Positions 7,960-16,307 of a stretch of DNA of 32,275 nt are shown one piece after another. The stretch covers positions 1-32,275 of the forward strand of contig JAISBF010000020.1 of NCBI GenBank assembly GCA_031266335.1, read 5' to 3'. Origin of the DNA: Verrucomicrobiales bacterium (lineage in GTDB: Bacteria; Verrucomicrobiota; Verrucomicrobiia; Methylacidiphilales; JAAUTS01). The notes below the pieces were generated by a model, which saw only the letters and a program-made list of their open reading frames with translations, had not been told where the DNA came from and did not search any database. The position numbers were made by a program, and so were the translations under genes. Position 1 is the first letter of the stretch. Every line of letters begins with the position of its first letter.

Positions 7960-8688
7960 TTAAGCCATGCCGAAAATCCAGACGGCCAGCAAGCCGCCGA
8001 TAATCGGACCAACCACGGGAATCCAGGCATATCCCCAATCATTGCCACCCTTGCCCGCAATCGGCAAAATGGCGTGCGCGATACGCGGTCCAAGATCACG
8101 CGCTGGATTGATGGCGTAACCCGTCGGGCCGCCGAGCGAGAGACCGATGCTCCACACCAACATGCCGACGAGGTAAGGCCCAAGCCCGGTGGGAATCGGG
8201 CCGCCAGCCGCCATGGTCTTGGAAAAGATGCAGAACACCCCCAGTACCAAGATAATGGTGCCGATAATTTCCGTCAGGACATTAGCGCCGGAACGAATGG
8301 CCGGAGCGGTGCAGAACACGCCGAGCTTGGCGGCCTGATTCTCCGTTTTCGACCAATGCGGCAGGTAGGCGAGCCACACCACGCTGGCGCCGATGATCGC
8401 CCCGATGAACTGCGCGACGATTATTCTCGGCGCCCAGCTCCAGTCGCCCGACTGGAACGCCTTGGCGACGGTAACGGCCGGATTGATATCGCCCTGGGCA
8501 CTGCCGAAGGCCGTGGCGACAAAAACGCCGGCCATCACGGCAAACGCCCACCCGGCGGTGACTACTATCCAGCCGGAGTTCTCCGCTTTTGAATTTTTCA
8601 ACGACACGCCGGCGCAAACGCCGCAACCCAGAATAATCAGCACCAAAGTGCCCATTAACTCACCCGCGAATGAATATCCACTTAACAT
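7960..8688 (-). CDS. glpF: Glycerol uptake facilitator (aquaglyceroporin)
   Basis: Inner-membrane channel of the MIP family that lets glycerol diffuse into the cell. 242 aa with six transmembrane helices and the two half-helix motifs: DINPAVT (Asn69-Pro70-Ala71) and INPARDLGPR (Asn194-Pro195-Ala196). Asp198 directly after NPAR is the residue that distinguishes glycerol facilitators from water-selective aquaporins. The ATG at 8688 follows a GAAAGGAAC ribosome-binding site. It is the last gene of the glpK-glpD-oprB-glpF series, 35 bp after the porin stop codon. The operon order, with the channel last, differs from the common glpF-glpK pair. Confidence 0.95.
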   Translation of the reverse strand: MLSGYSFAGELMGTLVLIILGCGVCAGVSLKNSKAENSGWIVVTAGWAFAVMAGVFVATAFGSAQGDINPAVTVAKAFQSGDWSWAPRIIVAQFIGAIIGASVVWLAYLPHWSKTENQAAKLGVFCTAPAIRSGANVLTEIIGTIILVLGVFCIFSKTMAAGGPIPTGLGPYLVGMLVWSIGLSLGGPTGYAINPARDLGPRIAHAILPIAGKGGNDWGYAWIPVVGPIIGGLLAVWIFGMA

Positions 8689-8723
8689 AATGTTCCTTTC
8701 GTTTGGTTTATACTAACTGTTAT

Positions 8724-10103
8724 TTAGAAGCGCAATATTGTCTTGAGACCGACGATCAGAATATTGTCACGATGGCTTGCTTGGGGATTATTCGGCCCGA
8801 CCGGATTCACGATGTATTGCAAATCAGGCTGGATCGAAAACCATGGCGTCGGATTGTATTGATAGGACAGCTCCAGCGCCACTTGCGTGCCGAGCGAACC
8901 GGAACCCGGCGCGCCGGAATGCCGGTTGTCCGAACTCAACGCGCTGCTGGCGTCGGCAAAAATAATGCCCAAGCCGACCTTATCCTGCGGACGGCTGGCA
9001 AACGGGCCGTGGTAAACCGCGCCAAGCAAGCCTTCGAAACGGATCGGGTTGCGGTCTTCCGGCGCGCCCATGGCTTGCAGCAGTAAATCCAAGCCGCGAT
9101 CCCGGTCAAGCTTGCCGTCAGCGCCGAGCGGACGCCAAACGGTCTTCTGGTAAGTGAAGTACGCCACCAAGTCGCCGGATTTCGCCGCGCCGGTTTGCAG
9201 GTCGTGATAACGGCTGATGTCGTTGAAGCTAACACCCAACTTATACACACCTGGATAATCGCCATTGGCAGCGTGGTACCCGACTTCAACGGTTCCCGCC
9301 GCGCCGTAGTTGAAATCGTTGCGCCAATCGAGACCGCTGGTGTCCGGATGATAAGCGTCAGCGTAAGCGGTAAACACGCCGCCTTTGACGTAAATGCCCT
9401 CGTCCTTGCCGGATGGATCCAACGTCAGCACCACGCCGGGTTTGCCTGCCGGGCTGAACGGTTGCAACGGATAGAAGTTGATGTTCGGACTGTACCCGGT
9501 TTCATCGTTCATCAGAAACAACCCGGTTTGGCCGAAATCATTCACCGCGGCGATTTGCCCGACTTTCACCCGGATCTTGTGTTCCCACAAGCCTTGCTCG
9601 TACCAGGCTTCATCCAGCCGAAAACTGTTGTAGCCGGCGATGCTACTTGGACTGGTGAAGGTATTCAGTTGGGCGCCCAGATTTTTGCCAAACTGCCACA
9701 TCCCGGTGACGAAGATTTTGCCATCGAAATCAGCCATTTTCTGCAAATCAATGGTCACCGAACCGCGGATACGTCCGAAGTTGGTGATATGATGCGTCTG
9801 GTTGCCGGTCAGGTCCGACTGCAGGTCGTTGATGTAGTTGAAATCGAAGGTCACGCCTTCGTTTTCCAAGTCGGCACGCTGCCCGCCCCAGTCACCGGTC
9901 AGATATTTCTGTTCCCAGATCGACTGTGAGCGCGCGGTCATTTCCACAGACTTTACCGTGTCCACGGCCTTGCTACTGTCAACCGTCCCGGTCCCCGCCA
10001 TGACGCCCCCGGTTTCCGCTAACAACAGCGCAACCCCCATTACCGGTGCCGCGCCGAATCGGCAAACTTGCCGACCCCACTTCATTATTACTGTTTTTTT
10101 CAT
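8724..10103 (-). CDS. oprB: OprB-family carbohydrate-selective porin, probably for glycerol
   Basis: 459-aa outer-membrane beta-barrel. A signal peptide covers about residues 1-37. The mature chain starts with the OprB signature SIWEQKYLTGDWGGQRADLENEGVTFDFNYINDL and ends in the barrel sequence NILIVGLKTILRF with the terminal Phe typical of barrel insertion. Internal strands include DEAWYEQGLWEHKIRVKVGQIAAVNDFG and FEGLLGAVYHGPF. OprB proteins pass sugars across the outer membrane. Its place inside a glycerol operon (59 bp after glpD, 35 bp before glpF) suggests that here it admits glycerol or a glycerol-containing compound; that is inference. The start has GAGGA seven bases before the ATG. 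Confidence 0.92.
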   Translation of the reverse strand: MKKTVIMKWGRQVCRFGAAPVMGVALLLAETGGVMAGTGTVDSSKAVDTVKSVEMTARSQSIWEQKYLTGDWGGQRADLENEGVTFDFNYINDLQSDLTGNQTHHITNFGRIRGSVTIDLQKMADFDGKIFVTGMWQFGKNLGAQLNTFTSPSSIAGYNSFRLDEAWYEQGLWEHKIRVKVGQIAAVNDFGQTGLFLMNDETGYSPNINFYPLQPFSPAGKPGVVLTLDPSGKDEGIYVKGGVFTAYADAYHPDTSGLDWRNDFNYGAAGTVEVGYHAANGDYPGVYKLGVSFNDISRYHDLQTGAAKSGDLVAYFTYQKTVWRPLGADGKLDRDRGLDLLLQAMGAPEDRNPIRFEGLLGAVYHGPFASRPQDKVGLGIIFADASSALSSDNRHSGAPGSGSLGTQVALELSYQYNPTPWFSIQPDLQYIVNPVGPNNPQASHRDNILIVGLKTILRF

Positions 10104-10161
10104 GTTTATTCCTCGTTATGGTTACTGAGTTCCTGACAAAAATCAGCCCGCTGATAATGAC

Positions 10162-11718
10162 TCACGGCAGATACCGCTTGGCCAATGCGGTAAATTCCTC
10201 CGTTTGTTGTTGCGTCCAAGCCTCGTCCTTGCCCAATTCCTTCGCCATCAGCGCCGCCACCTTTGGCGCGACTTCCATGGCCGCCCGGGCATCAAGCAAC
10301 AAGGAACGGGTGCGCCGCGCCAAGACATCGTCCAGCGTCCGCGCCTGCTCCTCGCGCACCGACCAGACCACTTCCGCCAGCGTGTAAGGCAGCCGCGGAT
10401 GTATTTTCTGCGCCAACTCACTGTTAGCGTCGGCAAGCTGTTTGATTGGCAACCAATCGGTGCCGTAAACAGTCTCCGGAATGTCCTTGGTCACGCTGAC
10501 ATTCAGGTAACCGTGCAAAGGCAGGTACTTGGTCGGGCAGGGTTTGGCCGCCAAATCACCCACCTTGACGACACGGTCAACGGTTTGCTCCGCCATGCGG
10601 CGGTAAGTTGTCCATTTGCCGCCCGCGATGGTCACCAAACCGGCGTCGCTGACGATGATCCGGTGATTGCGTGACAATTTCTTGGTCTGCCTGCCGTCAC
10701 CCGCCGCCACCAGCGGCCGCAAGCCCGCGAATATCGCCAGCACGTCCTGGCGGGCCAGCGGCTTGGTCAGATATTTGTTCGCGTGATGCACCAGAAATTC
10801 AATTTCCTCCTCCAGCGGCCTTGGCTCCAACTCGGCCTCGTCGCGCGGAATGTCGGTGGTGCCGATCACCAGCCGGTCGTGCCAGGGAATGCCGAACAGC
10901 ACCCGGCCGTCCTCGGTCTTGGGAATCATGAACGCCGTCGCGCCCGGCAGATACGATTTGTCCACCACGATATGCACTCCCTGGCTGACACTCAGCAAAT
11001 GACGCGCGCCCGGCTCGTCCATATGGCGGATGCGGTCGGTGAAAATACCGGTGGCGTTCACCACCACCCGGGCGCTGATGGTGAACTCCTCGCCCGTCTC
11101 CGCGTCCCGCGCCGTCACGCCGCTGACGCGGCCGTCCGTTTTGACCAGCGACGTCACTGGCATGTAATTCAACGGCACGCCGCCCTGGTCGTTCATGGTC
11201 AGCGCCAGCGTCAGCGCCAGTCGCGCATCGTCAAACTGGCCGTCCATGTATAACACGCCGCCGTTGATTTCCTGGCGGATGGTGGGCAAATATTCCAACG
11301 CTTTTGCCCGGCTCAGAATCCTGGAACGTCCCAGACTGGTGAACCCGGACAGCGCGTCATATACTTTCAGCCCGATGCCGTAGAACGGCAATTCCCACCA
11401 CCTGAAAGTGGGGACCACATAAGTCAGCGGATGCACCAAATGCGGCGCGTTCCGGATCATCAGCCCGCGCTCATGCAGGGCCTCGTACACCAGCGGAATA
11501 TCTCCCTGTTGCAAATAACGAACCCCGCCGTGCGCGATCTTGGTGCTGCGGCTGGAAGTGGCTTTGGCGAAGTCATTTTGCTCCAGCAATACCGTTTTCA
11601 ACCCGCGCGCGGCGGCGTCCAGCGCCACGCCCAGGCCGGTTGCCCCGCCGCCCACCACCACCACGTCCCAGGGTTGATTCCCGACGCGCAAGGATGCCAG
11701 CAATTTAGCTCTATTCAT
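10162..11718 (-). CDS. glpD: Aerobic glycerol-3-phosphate dehydrogenase (FAD)
   Basis: Membrane-associated flavoenzyme oxidising sn-glycerol 3-phosphate to dihydroxyacetone phosphate and passing electrons to quinone (EC 1.1.5.3). 518 aa. The Rossmann FAD loop is VVVVGGGATGLGVALDAAARG near residues 19-39, followed by the family segment FAKATSSRSTKIAHGGVRYLQQGD. Later segments VVVNATGIFTDRIR, GIPWHDRLVIGTTD and TIAGGKWTTYRRMAEQ are all family hallmarks, and the C-terminal helical domain with a basic-rich end is intact. The ATG at 11718 follows GAGGTAACC. It lies 23 bp downstream of glpK and 59 bp upstream of the porin gene. No cysteine-rich anaerobic GlpA/B/C partner is present, so this is the aerobic route. 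Confidence 0.96.
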   Translation of the reverse strand: MNRAKLLASLRVGNQPWDVVVVGGGATGLGVALDAAARGLKTVLLEQNDFAKATSSRSTKIAHGGVRYLQQGDIPLVYEALHERGLMIRNAPHLVHPLTYVVPTFRWWELPFYGIGLKVYDALSGFTSLGRSRILSRAKALEYLPTIRQEINGGVLYMDGQFDDARLALTLALTMNDQGGVPLNYMPVTSLVKTDGRVSGVTARDAETGEEFTISARVVVNATGIFTDRIRHMDEPGARHLLSVSQGVHIVVDKSYLPGATAFMIPKTEDGRVLFGIPWHDRLVIGTTDIPRDEAELEPRPLEEEIEFLVHHANKYLTKPLARQDVLAIFAGLRPLVAAGDGRQTKKLSRNHRIIVSDAGLVTIAGGKWTTYRRMAEQTVDRVVKVGDLAAKPCPTKYLPLHGYLNVSVTKDIPETVYGTDWLPIKQLADANSELAQKIHPRLPYTLAEVVWSVREEQARTLDDVLARRTRSLLLDARAAMEVAPKVAALMAKELGKDEAWTQQQTEEFTALAKRYLP

Positions 11719-11741
11719 TGGTTACCTCAGCTTTCTGATTT

Positions 11742-13232
11742 TTAATCCGTTGATTCCGCGTCCACCCAGGCCTTGGCTCGGTTCAGGGCTTTGTCCCACT
11801 GCTTCGTTAACTCGGTGCGCGCCTTGGCATCCATCGCCGCGCTATAGACCTTGTCGGATTTCCAATGCTTGGCGATTTCCGCCTGGTCTTTCCAGTACCC
11901 AACCGCCAAACCCGCCAGATAAGCGGCGCCCATCGCGGTGGTTTCCGTGACCGCCGGGCACACCACCGGCACATTGAGGATGTCCGACTGAAACTGCATC
12001 AGCAGGTTATTGACGCAGGCGCCGCCGTCAACACGCAGTTCCTTCAGCTTGATGCCCGAATCCTTTTCCATGCAATTTAGCACGTCCGCCACCTGGAACG
12101 CCATGCCCTCCAGCGCCGCGCGGGCAATATGTCCGGCGGTGGCTCCGCGGGTCAGGCCGACGATCGCGCCGCGCGCATATTGGTCCCAGTGCGGAGCGCC
12201 AAGCCCGGCAAAGGCGGAAACCAAATAAACGCCGCCGTTGTCCGGCACGGACTTGGCCAGGCTCTCGACCTCGGCCGAATGGCGGATGATGCCCAAGCCG
12301 TCACGCAACCACTGCACAATCGCCCCCGCGATGAATACACTGCCTTCCAGCGCGTACTGAGTCTTGCTCTTGCCAAGCCGCCACGCCACGGTGGTCAGCA
12401 GATTGTTCTTCGACGGAACCGGCTGGTCGCCAGTGTTCATCAACATGAAGCAGCCAGTGCCATAAGTGTTTTTCACCATGCCCGGCTGCGTGCATGCCTG
12501 GCCGAACAAAGCCGCCTGCTGGTCGCCGGCAATCCCGGCGATCGGTACTCCTTCGTCCGTCTCCCCGTACACCTCGCTGGAACTGACCACCGCAGGCAGC
12601 ACCGCGCGCGGCACATTGAATATCCTCAACAGCTCATTATCCCAGTCGTTGGTGGTAATATTATAAAGCATCGTGCGGGAAGCGTTGGACGGATCGGTGA
12701 TGTGCTTTTTGCCGTTGGTCAGGTTCCATATCAGCCACGAATCAATCGTGCCAAAAGCCAGTTCCCCCTTCTCCGCCCTGGCGCGCGCGCCGTCCACGTT
12801 GTCCAGCAACCAACGCAGTTTGCTGCCGGAGAAATACGCGTCGATTACCAGGCCGGTGCGTTGCTGAATGTCCCCCGTCAACCCCTGTTTCTTCAACTGG
12901 TCGCAAAATCCCGCGGTGCGGCGATCCTGCCATACAATCGCCCGGTGAATCGGCTGGCCGGTCTTGCGATCCCACAGCACCGTGGTCTCACGCTGGTTGG
13001 TGATGCCGATGGCCGCAATGTCCTTCATCTTTAGTCCGGCGCGCGTCACCGCCTCGGTCGCCACGCCCTGCTGCGACGCCCAAATTTCATTGGCGTCATG
13101 TTCCACCCACGCGGGCTGGGGAAAATACTGCTTGAATTCCTTTTGCGCGACCGACTTGATGTTGCCGTCATGGTCGAACACAATGGCGCGTGAACTGGTG
13201 GTACCTTGATCGAATGCGAGTATGTACTTCAT
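11742..13232 (-). CDS. glpK: Glycerol kinase
   Basis: Phosphorylates glycerol to sn-glycerol 3-phosphate with ATP (EC 2.7.1.30), trapping it in the cell. 496 aa, full length for the FGGY kinase family. Motifs: [16 protein letters not shown] at the N-terminus, the substrate segment [30 protein letters not shown]-type phosphate loop ([17 protein letters not shown]) and the FGGY-like signature [20 protein letters not shown]. First gene of the minus-strand operon. The ATG at 13232 has an AAGGA ribosome-binding site seven bases upstream. About 640 bp of AT-rich, gene-poor DNA lies upstream and must contain the operon promoter. Confidence 0.97.
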   Translation of the reverse strand: MKYILAFDQGTTSSRAIVFDHDGNIKSVAQKEFKQYFPQPAWVEHDANEIWASQQGVATEAVTRAGLKMKDIAAIGITNQRETTVLWDRKTGQPIHRAIVWQDRRTAGFCDQLKKQGLTGDIQQRTGLVIDAYFSGSKLRWLLDNVDGARARAEKGELAFGTIDSWLIWNLTNGKKHITDPSNASRTMLYNITTNDWDNELLRIFNVPRAVLPAVVSSSEVYGETDEGVPIAGIAGDQQAALFGQACTQPGMVKNTYGTGCFMLMNTGDQPVPSKNNLLTTVAWRLGKSKTQYALEGSVFIAGAIVQWLRDGLGIIRHSAEVESLAKSVPDNGGVYLVSAFAGLGAPHWDQYARGAIVGLTRGATAGHIARAALEGMAFQVADVLNCMEKDSGIKLKELRVDGGACVNNLLMQFQSDILNVPVVCPAVTETTAMGAAYLAGLAVGYWKDQAEIAKHWKSDKVYSAAMDAKARTELTKQWDKALNRAKAWVDAESTD

Positions 13233-13870
13233 ATTAATCCTTATTGGTTAATGTTTGGGGTTGGGTTTAGGTGAAAATCATTGTCAGTCGGCGGCCAGAC
13301 ACATGGGGGACTTGAGGGAGCGCGAAGATACACCAGCGGGAACAGGCGTGTTTTTGATGGTGTCACACGTCCAAAATTAACCGTCCTCACCCGTTTGGTT
13401 ATGCGAGTCATAAATAAATGGCTTTCTCGCTTTATTGGCTTGCACCCAGCCTAAACCGGAATCTTTTGGTCGTACTATGGCACAGCCAGAATTTTATTCC
13501 TATCATTAAACTTACAACCTTTTTCACCGAATGGCAATCATTGTTTATATCATATACATTTAATCAGGTGCTTAGTAAAGCATATTTATCGCGTTGGCGT
13601 CAATAAAAATTATGGGCTGAGGCAGCCAAGGGCTGGAATACCGACACTGGCAAGACCTGCAACACGCTGAAGATTAGCGACTTGCCTCATGAATGTATCA
13701 ACCATCACAGACATTGCGCCGGGCAACGTCATCGCATCACCGGCAGCGAAAATTCCCGGCATCAAGCCAATTAATTGTTGCTGAAGCTGACCTCGTGGCT
13801 CTCGGTCAGCGCTTGATTCGCGTCGCCCGGGCCGACATGGCTGCCAGTCACAATGCCTTTTTCATCATAC
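13233..13870. other. Gene-poor region upstream of the glycerol operon
   Basis: About 640 bp with lower GC than its surroundings at 13,380-13,620. It should carry the operon promoter. One weak candidate on the minus strand is TATGAT (complement of 13549-13554) with AGTAAA/TTTACT at 13574-13579, but the 19-bp spacing is poor. The part at 13,620-13,870 is GC-richer and contains only short ORFs, none recognised. One minus-strand reading (13610-13762, 50 aa, with GIFAAGDAM) looks superficially like the end of a flavoprotein but lacks any other family feature. The stretch may be the remains of a lost gene. Confidence 0.4.
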
Positions 13871-14398
13871 CTATTGATTGTTAGGTTGTTTGCCGAGTCG
13901 TTTTTCGATCCGGCATAACACATCAAAATGCCTGGCGGCCAGCCAAAAGCAAAAGGTGACTAATAAACCGCTAAACAGAATAGCCCCGCCCGTGCAGATC
14001 AACAATATTACGGCGGCAGCGGTAAGCTCGCCGTTTGAGCCAATAACAAACCAACCGCCAATCACGTGACAAAGCCCTAACAAGATGGTGATCACCGCCA
14101 CAACCGCGGCAACTATTTCACAATATGACACAGTCGCTTCGTCAGCGCCGGTTGGCGCCAGCTGGTTCGTTGGGCGCGTCACCGATTGGCCGCTGACAAT
14201 GTTCTGTTTGATACGGTCAAGATTTTGCTCCTGCACCGCCTTGGCCTTGGCCGCTTCAAACGGCAGCCACATGTCCTCGCCTTCCTTGCGGACCGTGAGC
14301 GGCTGCAAATACTTGTGGCTGCGAATGGCCTGCTCGATTTGCTCCAAGGCAAAAGGGCCTTCCACTTGGTCCTTATTGGAAACGTAATAGCTGCTCAT
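13871..14398 (-). CDS. GYF_2-domain membrane protein
   Basis: 175-aa protein. Residues 2-52 match the GYF_2 (DUF4339) domain: YYVSNKDQVEGPFALEQIEQAIRS, then WLPFEAA. The domain generally reads the sequence as xYYxxxxxQxGPxxxxxL and is thought to mediate protein contacts. A polar linker follows (residues 55-90), then two transmembrane helices at about 93-119 and 126-154 and a basic cytoplasmic tail ending KRLGKQPNNQ. The arrangement, a soluble N-terminal GYF_2 domain plus two helices, is frequent in PVC bacteria, usually with unknown function. No Shine-Dalgarno sequence is evident before the ATG. It stands alone between two gene-poor stretches. Confidence 0.8.
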   Translation of the reverse strand: MSSYYVSNKDQVEGPFALEQIEQAIRSHKYLQPLTVRKEGEDMWLPFEAAKAKAVQEQNLDRIKQNIVSGQSVTRPTNQLAPTGADEATVSYCEIVAAVVAVITILLGLCHVIGGWFVIGSNGELTAAAVILLICTGGAILFSGLLVTFCFWLAARHFDVLCRIEKRLGKQPNNQ

Positions 14399-14433
14399 AG
14401 TTTTAAGTTATAGCAGTCCATTTTGACCTAGCG

Positions 14434-14496
14434 ATAGCAATTCCTCTTTCGCAGAGGGGAATTTACCGGTGTCACTATCTCAAGGTGAATTGCTAT
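14434..14496. repeat. Small inverted repeat with TAGCAATTC ends
   Basis: ATAGCAATTC (14434-14443) is repeated in inverse at 14487-14496. A second hairpin (AATTCCTCT against AGAGGGGAATT, with a 2-nt bulge) sits inside the left half. It may be a decayed miniature element or a terminator-like structure. Confidence 0.5.
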
Positions 14497-14609
14497 ATGT
14501 AGAATACCAATGAATACCCTTATACATGTGTGAAATTGTGAGAAACAATGACGCTTTGTCAGAAAATATTTGTGGTTCCTCGCCATTATATAACCATCGT
14601 CCCATCCCG

Positions 14610-14760
14610 CCGTCATCCTGAGCAAGCGTAGCGGAGCCGAAGGATCGGGTGGCCCAGCTGAATCTGTTGGGTGCATCTGGCATGATGCCAAACTCACCAG
14701 CAGCGTAGAGACAGGCCACGCGATCCTTCGGCTCCGCTACGCTGTGCTCAGGATGACGGC
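14610..14760. repeat. Inverted repeat of the GTCATCCTGAGC/AAGGATC type
   Basis: The left arm (14610-14655) begins CCGTCATCCTGAGC and continues AGCGTAGCGGAGCCGAAGGAT. The right arm (about 14714-14760) is its near-exact complement, ending GCTCAGGATGACGG. The two differ by small indels. The spacer is about 58 bp. Related palindromes are, to my knowledge, dispersed in many environmental bacterial genomes and are non-coding. Confidence 0.75.
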
Positions 14761-14868
14761 ATACATAACAAAGTTATGCGGATAGGCTCTAAAGCCGCGC
14801 CAATGACCGACAACGATGGCATGGTGATTTTTATCACGGAAAAAAGGCGGGGCAACTTTAACCATTGC

Positions 14869-14897
14869 TTTAACGGGAAGCTCGGCTTTAATAAAAT
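14869..14897 (+). promoter_or_regulatory. Possible gltX promoter
   Basis: TAAAAT (14892-14897) is a five-of-six -10 box. TTTAAC (14869-14874), 17 bp upstream, is a weak -35. It would give a short leader of about 15 nt before the gltX ATG. Confidence 0.3.
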
Positions 14898-14918
14898 ATC
14901 AGTTACTGAAAAAATCTT

Positions 14919-16256
14919 ATGAGTGAAATCCGGGTTCGTTTTGCCCCGTCGCCGACGGGATTGTTGCATATCGGCGGGGCGCGCACCGCGCTGTTCAACT
15001 GGTTGTACGCGCGGCATTTTGGCGGGAAAATGATCCTGCGCATCGAGGACACGGACACGGCGCGCAACACCCCGGAGGCAGTCGCCATTATTTTCAAGGG
15101 GTTGCGCTGGCTGGGGCTTGATTGGGACGAGGGCGCGCGCGAGGACGGTGGCGCTGACGGTGACCGCGGCCCGTATTTTCAAAGTCAGCGGCTGCCGATT
15201 TACCAGCGGTACGTTGAGCAATTGCTCGCCGCTGACCATGCCTACCGCGAGGCTGACGGTGCGGTGCGGTTCCGCCTGCCGCGCACGCCGGGGGTGGTGA
15301 AGGACTTGATTTGCGGGGAAATTACCTTCGACCGCTCGCATGAGCCGGATCCGACGATTTTCCGCAAGGACGGCTCGCCGGTGTTTCATTTCGTGAACGT
15401 GGTGGACGACCTTGAAATGCGCATCACCCACGTGATTCGCGGCGAGGACCATTTGTCGAACACCCACAAGCACATCGCCATGTTCGAGGCGCTCGGCGCG
15501 ACGCCGCCGCAGTACGCGCACATCCCGCTGATCCTGAATCCCGGCGGCTCGAAGATGTCGAAACGCGACGAGGGCGCGTCCATCGGCGAGTATATGGAGC
15601 AAGGCTACCTGCCGGCGGCGGTGCGGAATTATCTCTGCCTGCTGGGCTGGTCGCCGAAGGACAACCGCGAGAAAATCAGCCTCAGCGAGGTGGTGGAAAA
15701 ATTCGACCTCGCGCAGATCCACCGCGGCAACGCGCGCTTTGACCTCAACAAATTGTACTGGCTCAACGGCGAGTACTGGAAGGAACTCACCCCGTCCGCG
15801 TACCACGCCTACGCCAGGGATTACCTGGCGCGGCGCGGCGTGAACCTGGCCGCCGTGGACGACCGGTACCTGGACGGCGCGCTCGACATCGTGCGCGAGA
15901 AAATCAAACTGGGCCGCGATTTGCCCGACTGGCTGGAGCCGTTTCTGGACGAGGAATTTGCCTACGACGAGAAGTCGCTGACGGTGACGCTGAAGGAGCC
16001 GCAAGCCGCGGCGCGGATTGAAAAAATCCGCGCGGCGTTCGGCGCGGTCGCTGACGGTGAGTGGACGGCAGCGAAGCTGGAGGAAACGCTCAAGGCGCTG
16101 GCCGTCGCCGACGGGGTGAAGGTCGGCGGGTACGTACACCCGTGCCGCGCCGGCGTCGCGGGCCGCGCGGTCGGGCCGTCGCTGTATCACATGCTGGAGG
16201 TGATGGGCAAGGAGCGGGTGCTGGCGCGCCTGCGGAGAACTTTGCGGAAAATCTAA
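14919..16256 (+). CDS. gltX: Glutamyl-tRNA synthetase
   Basis: Attaches glutamate to tRNA-Glu (class Ib, EC 6.1.1.17). 445 aa with the HIGH box in LLHIGGART (residues 16-23) and the KMSKS equivalent KMSKR at 212-216 followed by DEGASIGEY. FAPSPTG at the N-terminus and RIEDTDTARNTPEA are classic. The anticodon-binding C-terminal half is present but the protein is somewhat short. The GCTGACGGT word sits in four places: 15153-15161 (in a Gly/Asp-rich insert directly before GPYFQSQR), 15252-15260, 15977-15985 and 16050-16058. All are in variable segments and give ADG or LTVT/ADGE readings. Whether it also charges tRNA-Gln cannot be told from the sequence. It starts a plus-strand run with the pgsA-like gene and der. 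Confidence 0.96.
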   Translation: MSEIRVRFAPSPTGLLHIGGARTALFNWLYARHFGGKMILRIEDTDTARNTPEAVAIIFKGLRWLGLDWDEGAREDGGADGDRGPYFQSQRLPIYQRYVEQLLAADHAYREADGAVRFRLPRTPGVVKDLICGEITFDRSHEPDPTIFRKDGSPVFHFVNVVDDLEMRITHVIRGEDHLSNTHKHIAMFEALGATPPQYAHIPLILNPGGSKMSKRDEGASIGEYMEQGYLPAAVRNYLCLLGWSPKDNREKISLSEVVEKFDLAQIHRGNARFDLNKLYWLNGEYWKELTPSAYHAYARDYLARRGVNLAAVDDRYLDGALDIVREKIKLGRDLPDWLEPFLDEEFAYDEKSLTVTLKEPQAAARIEKIRAAFGAVADGEWTAAKLEETLKALAVADGVKVGGYVHPCRAGVAGRAVGPSLYHMLEVMGKERVLARLRRTLRKI

Positions 16257-16307
16257 GCCGCGGCGGACGCAGTTGCGCCGCCGCCGCATAACCGGTGGAC
16301 GAAACTT

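Larger units (their letters stand above)
14399..14918. other. Gene-free stretch with two inverted-repeat elements upstream of gltX
   Basis: 520 bp without a credible gene. It holds a small inverted repeat (14434-14496), a larger element with arms of about 45 bp (14610-14760) and the gltX promoter region. The hydrophobic or basic short ORFs here overlap the repeats and are not supported. Confidence 0.6.

Noticed and set aside
7876-8592. 238-codon plus-strand ORF antisense to glpF
   Set aside because: Shadow of a six-helix channel gene with intact NPA motifs; begins in the terminator hairpin.
13610-13762. 50-aa minus-strand ORF with GIFAAGDAM, reminiscent of a flavoprotein end
   Set aside because: Only one short segment resembles the family, there is no upstream continuation in frame and no ribosome-binding site; mentioned only as possible remnant.
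13693-13884. 63-codon plus-strand ORF
   Set aside because: No start signal, no recognisable family and overlap with the 3' end of the GYF_2 gene on the other strand.
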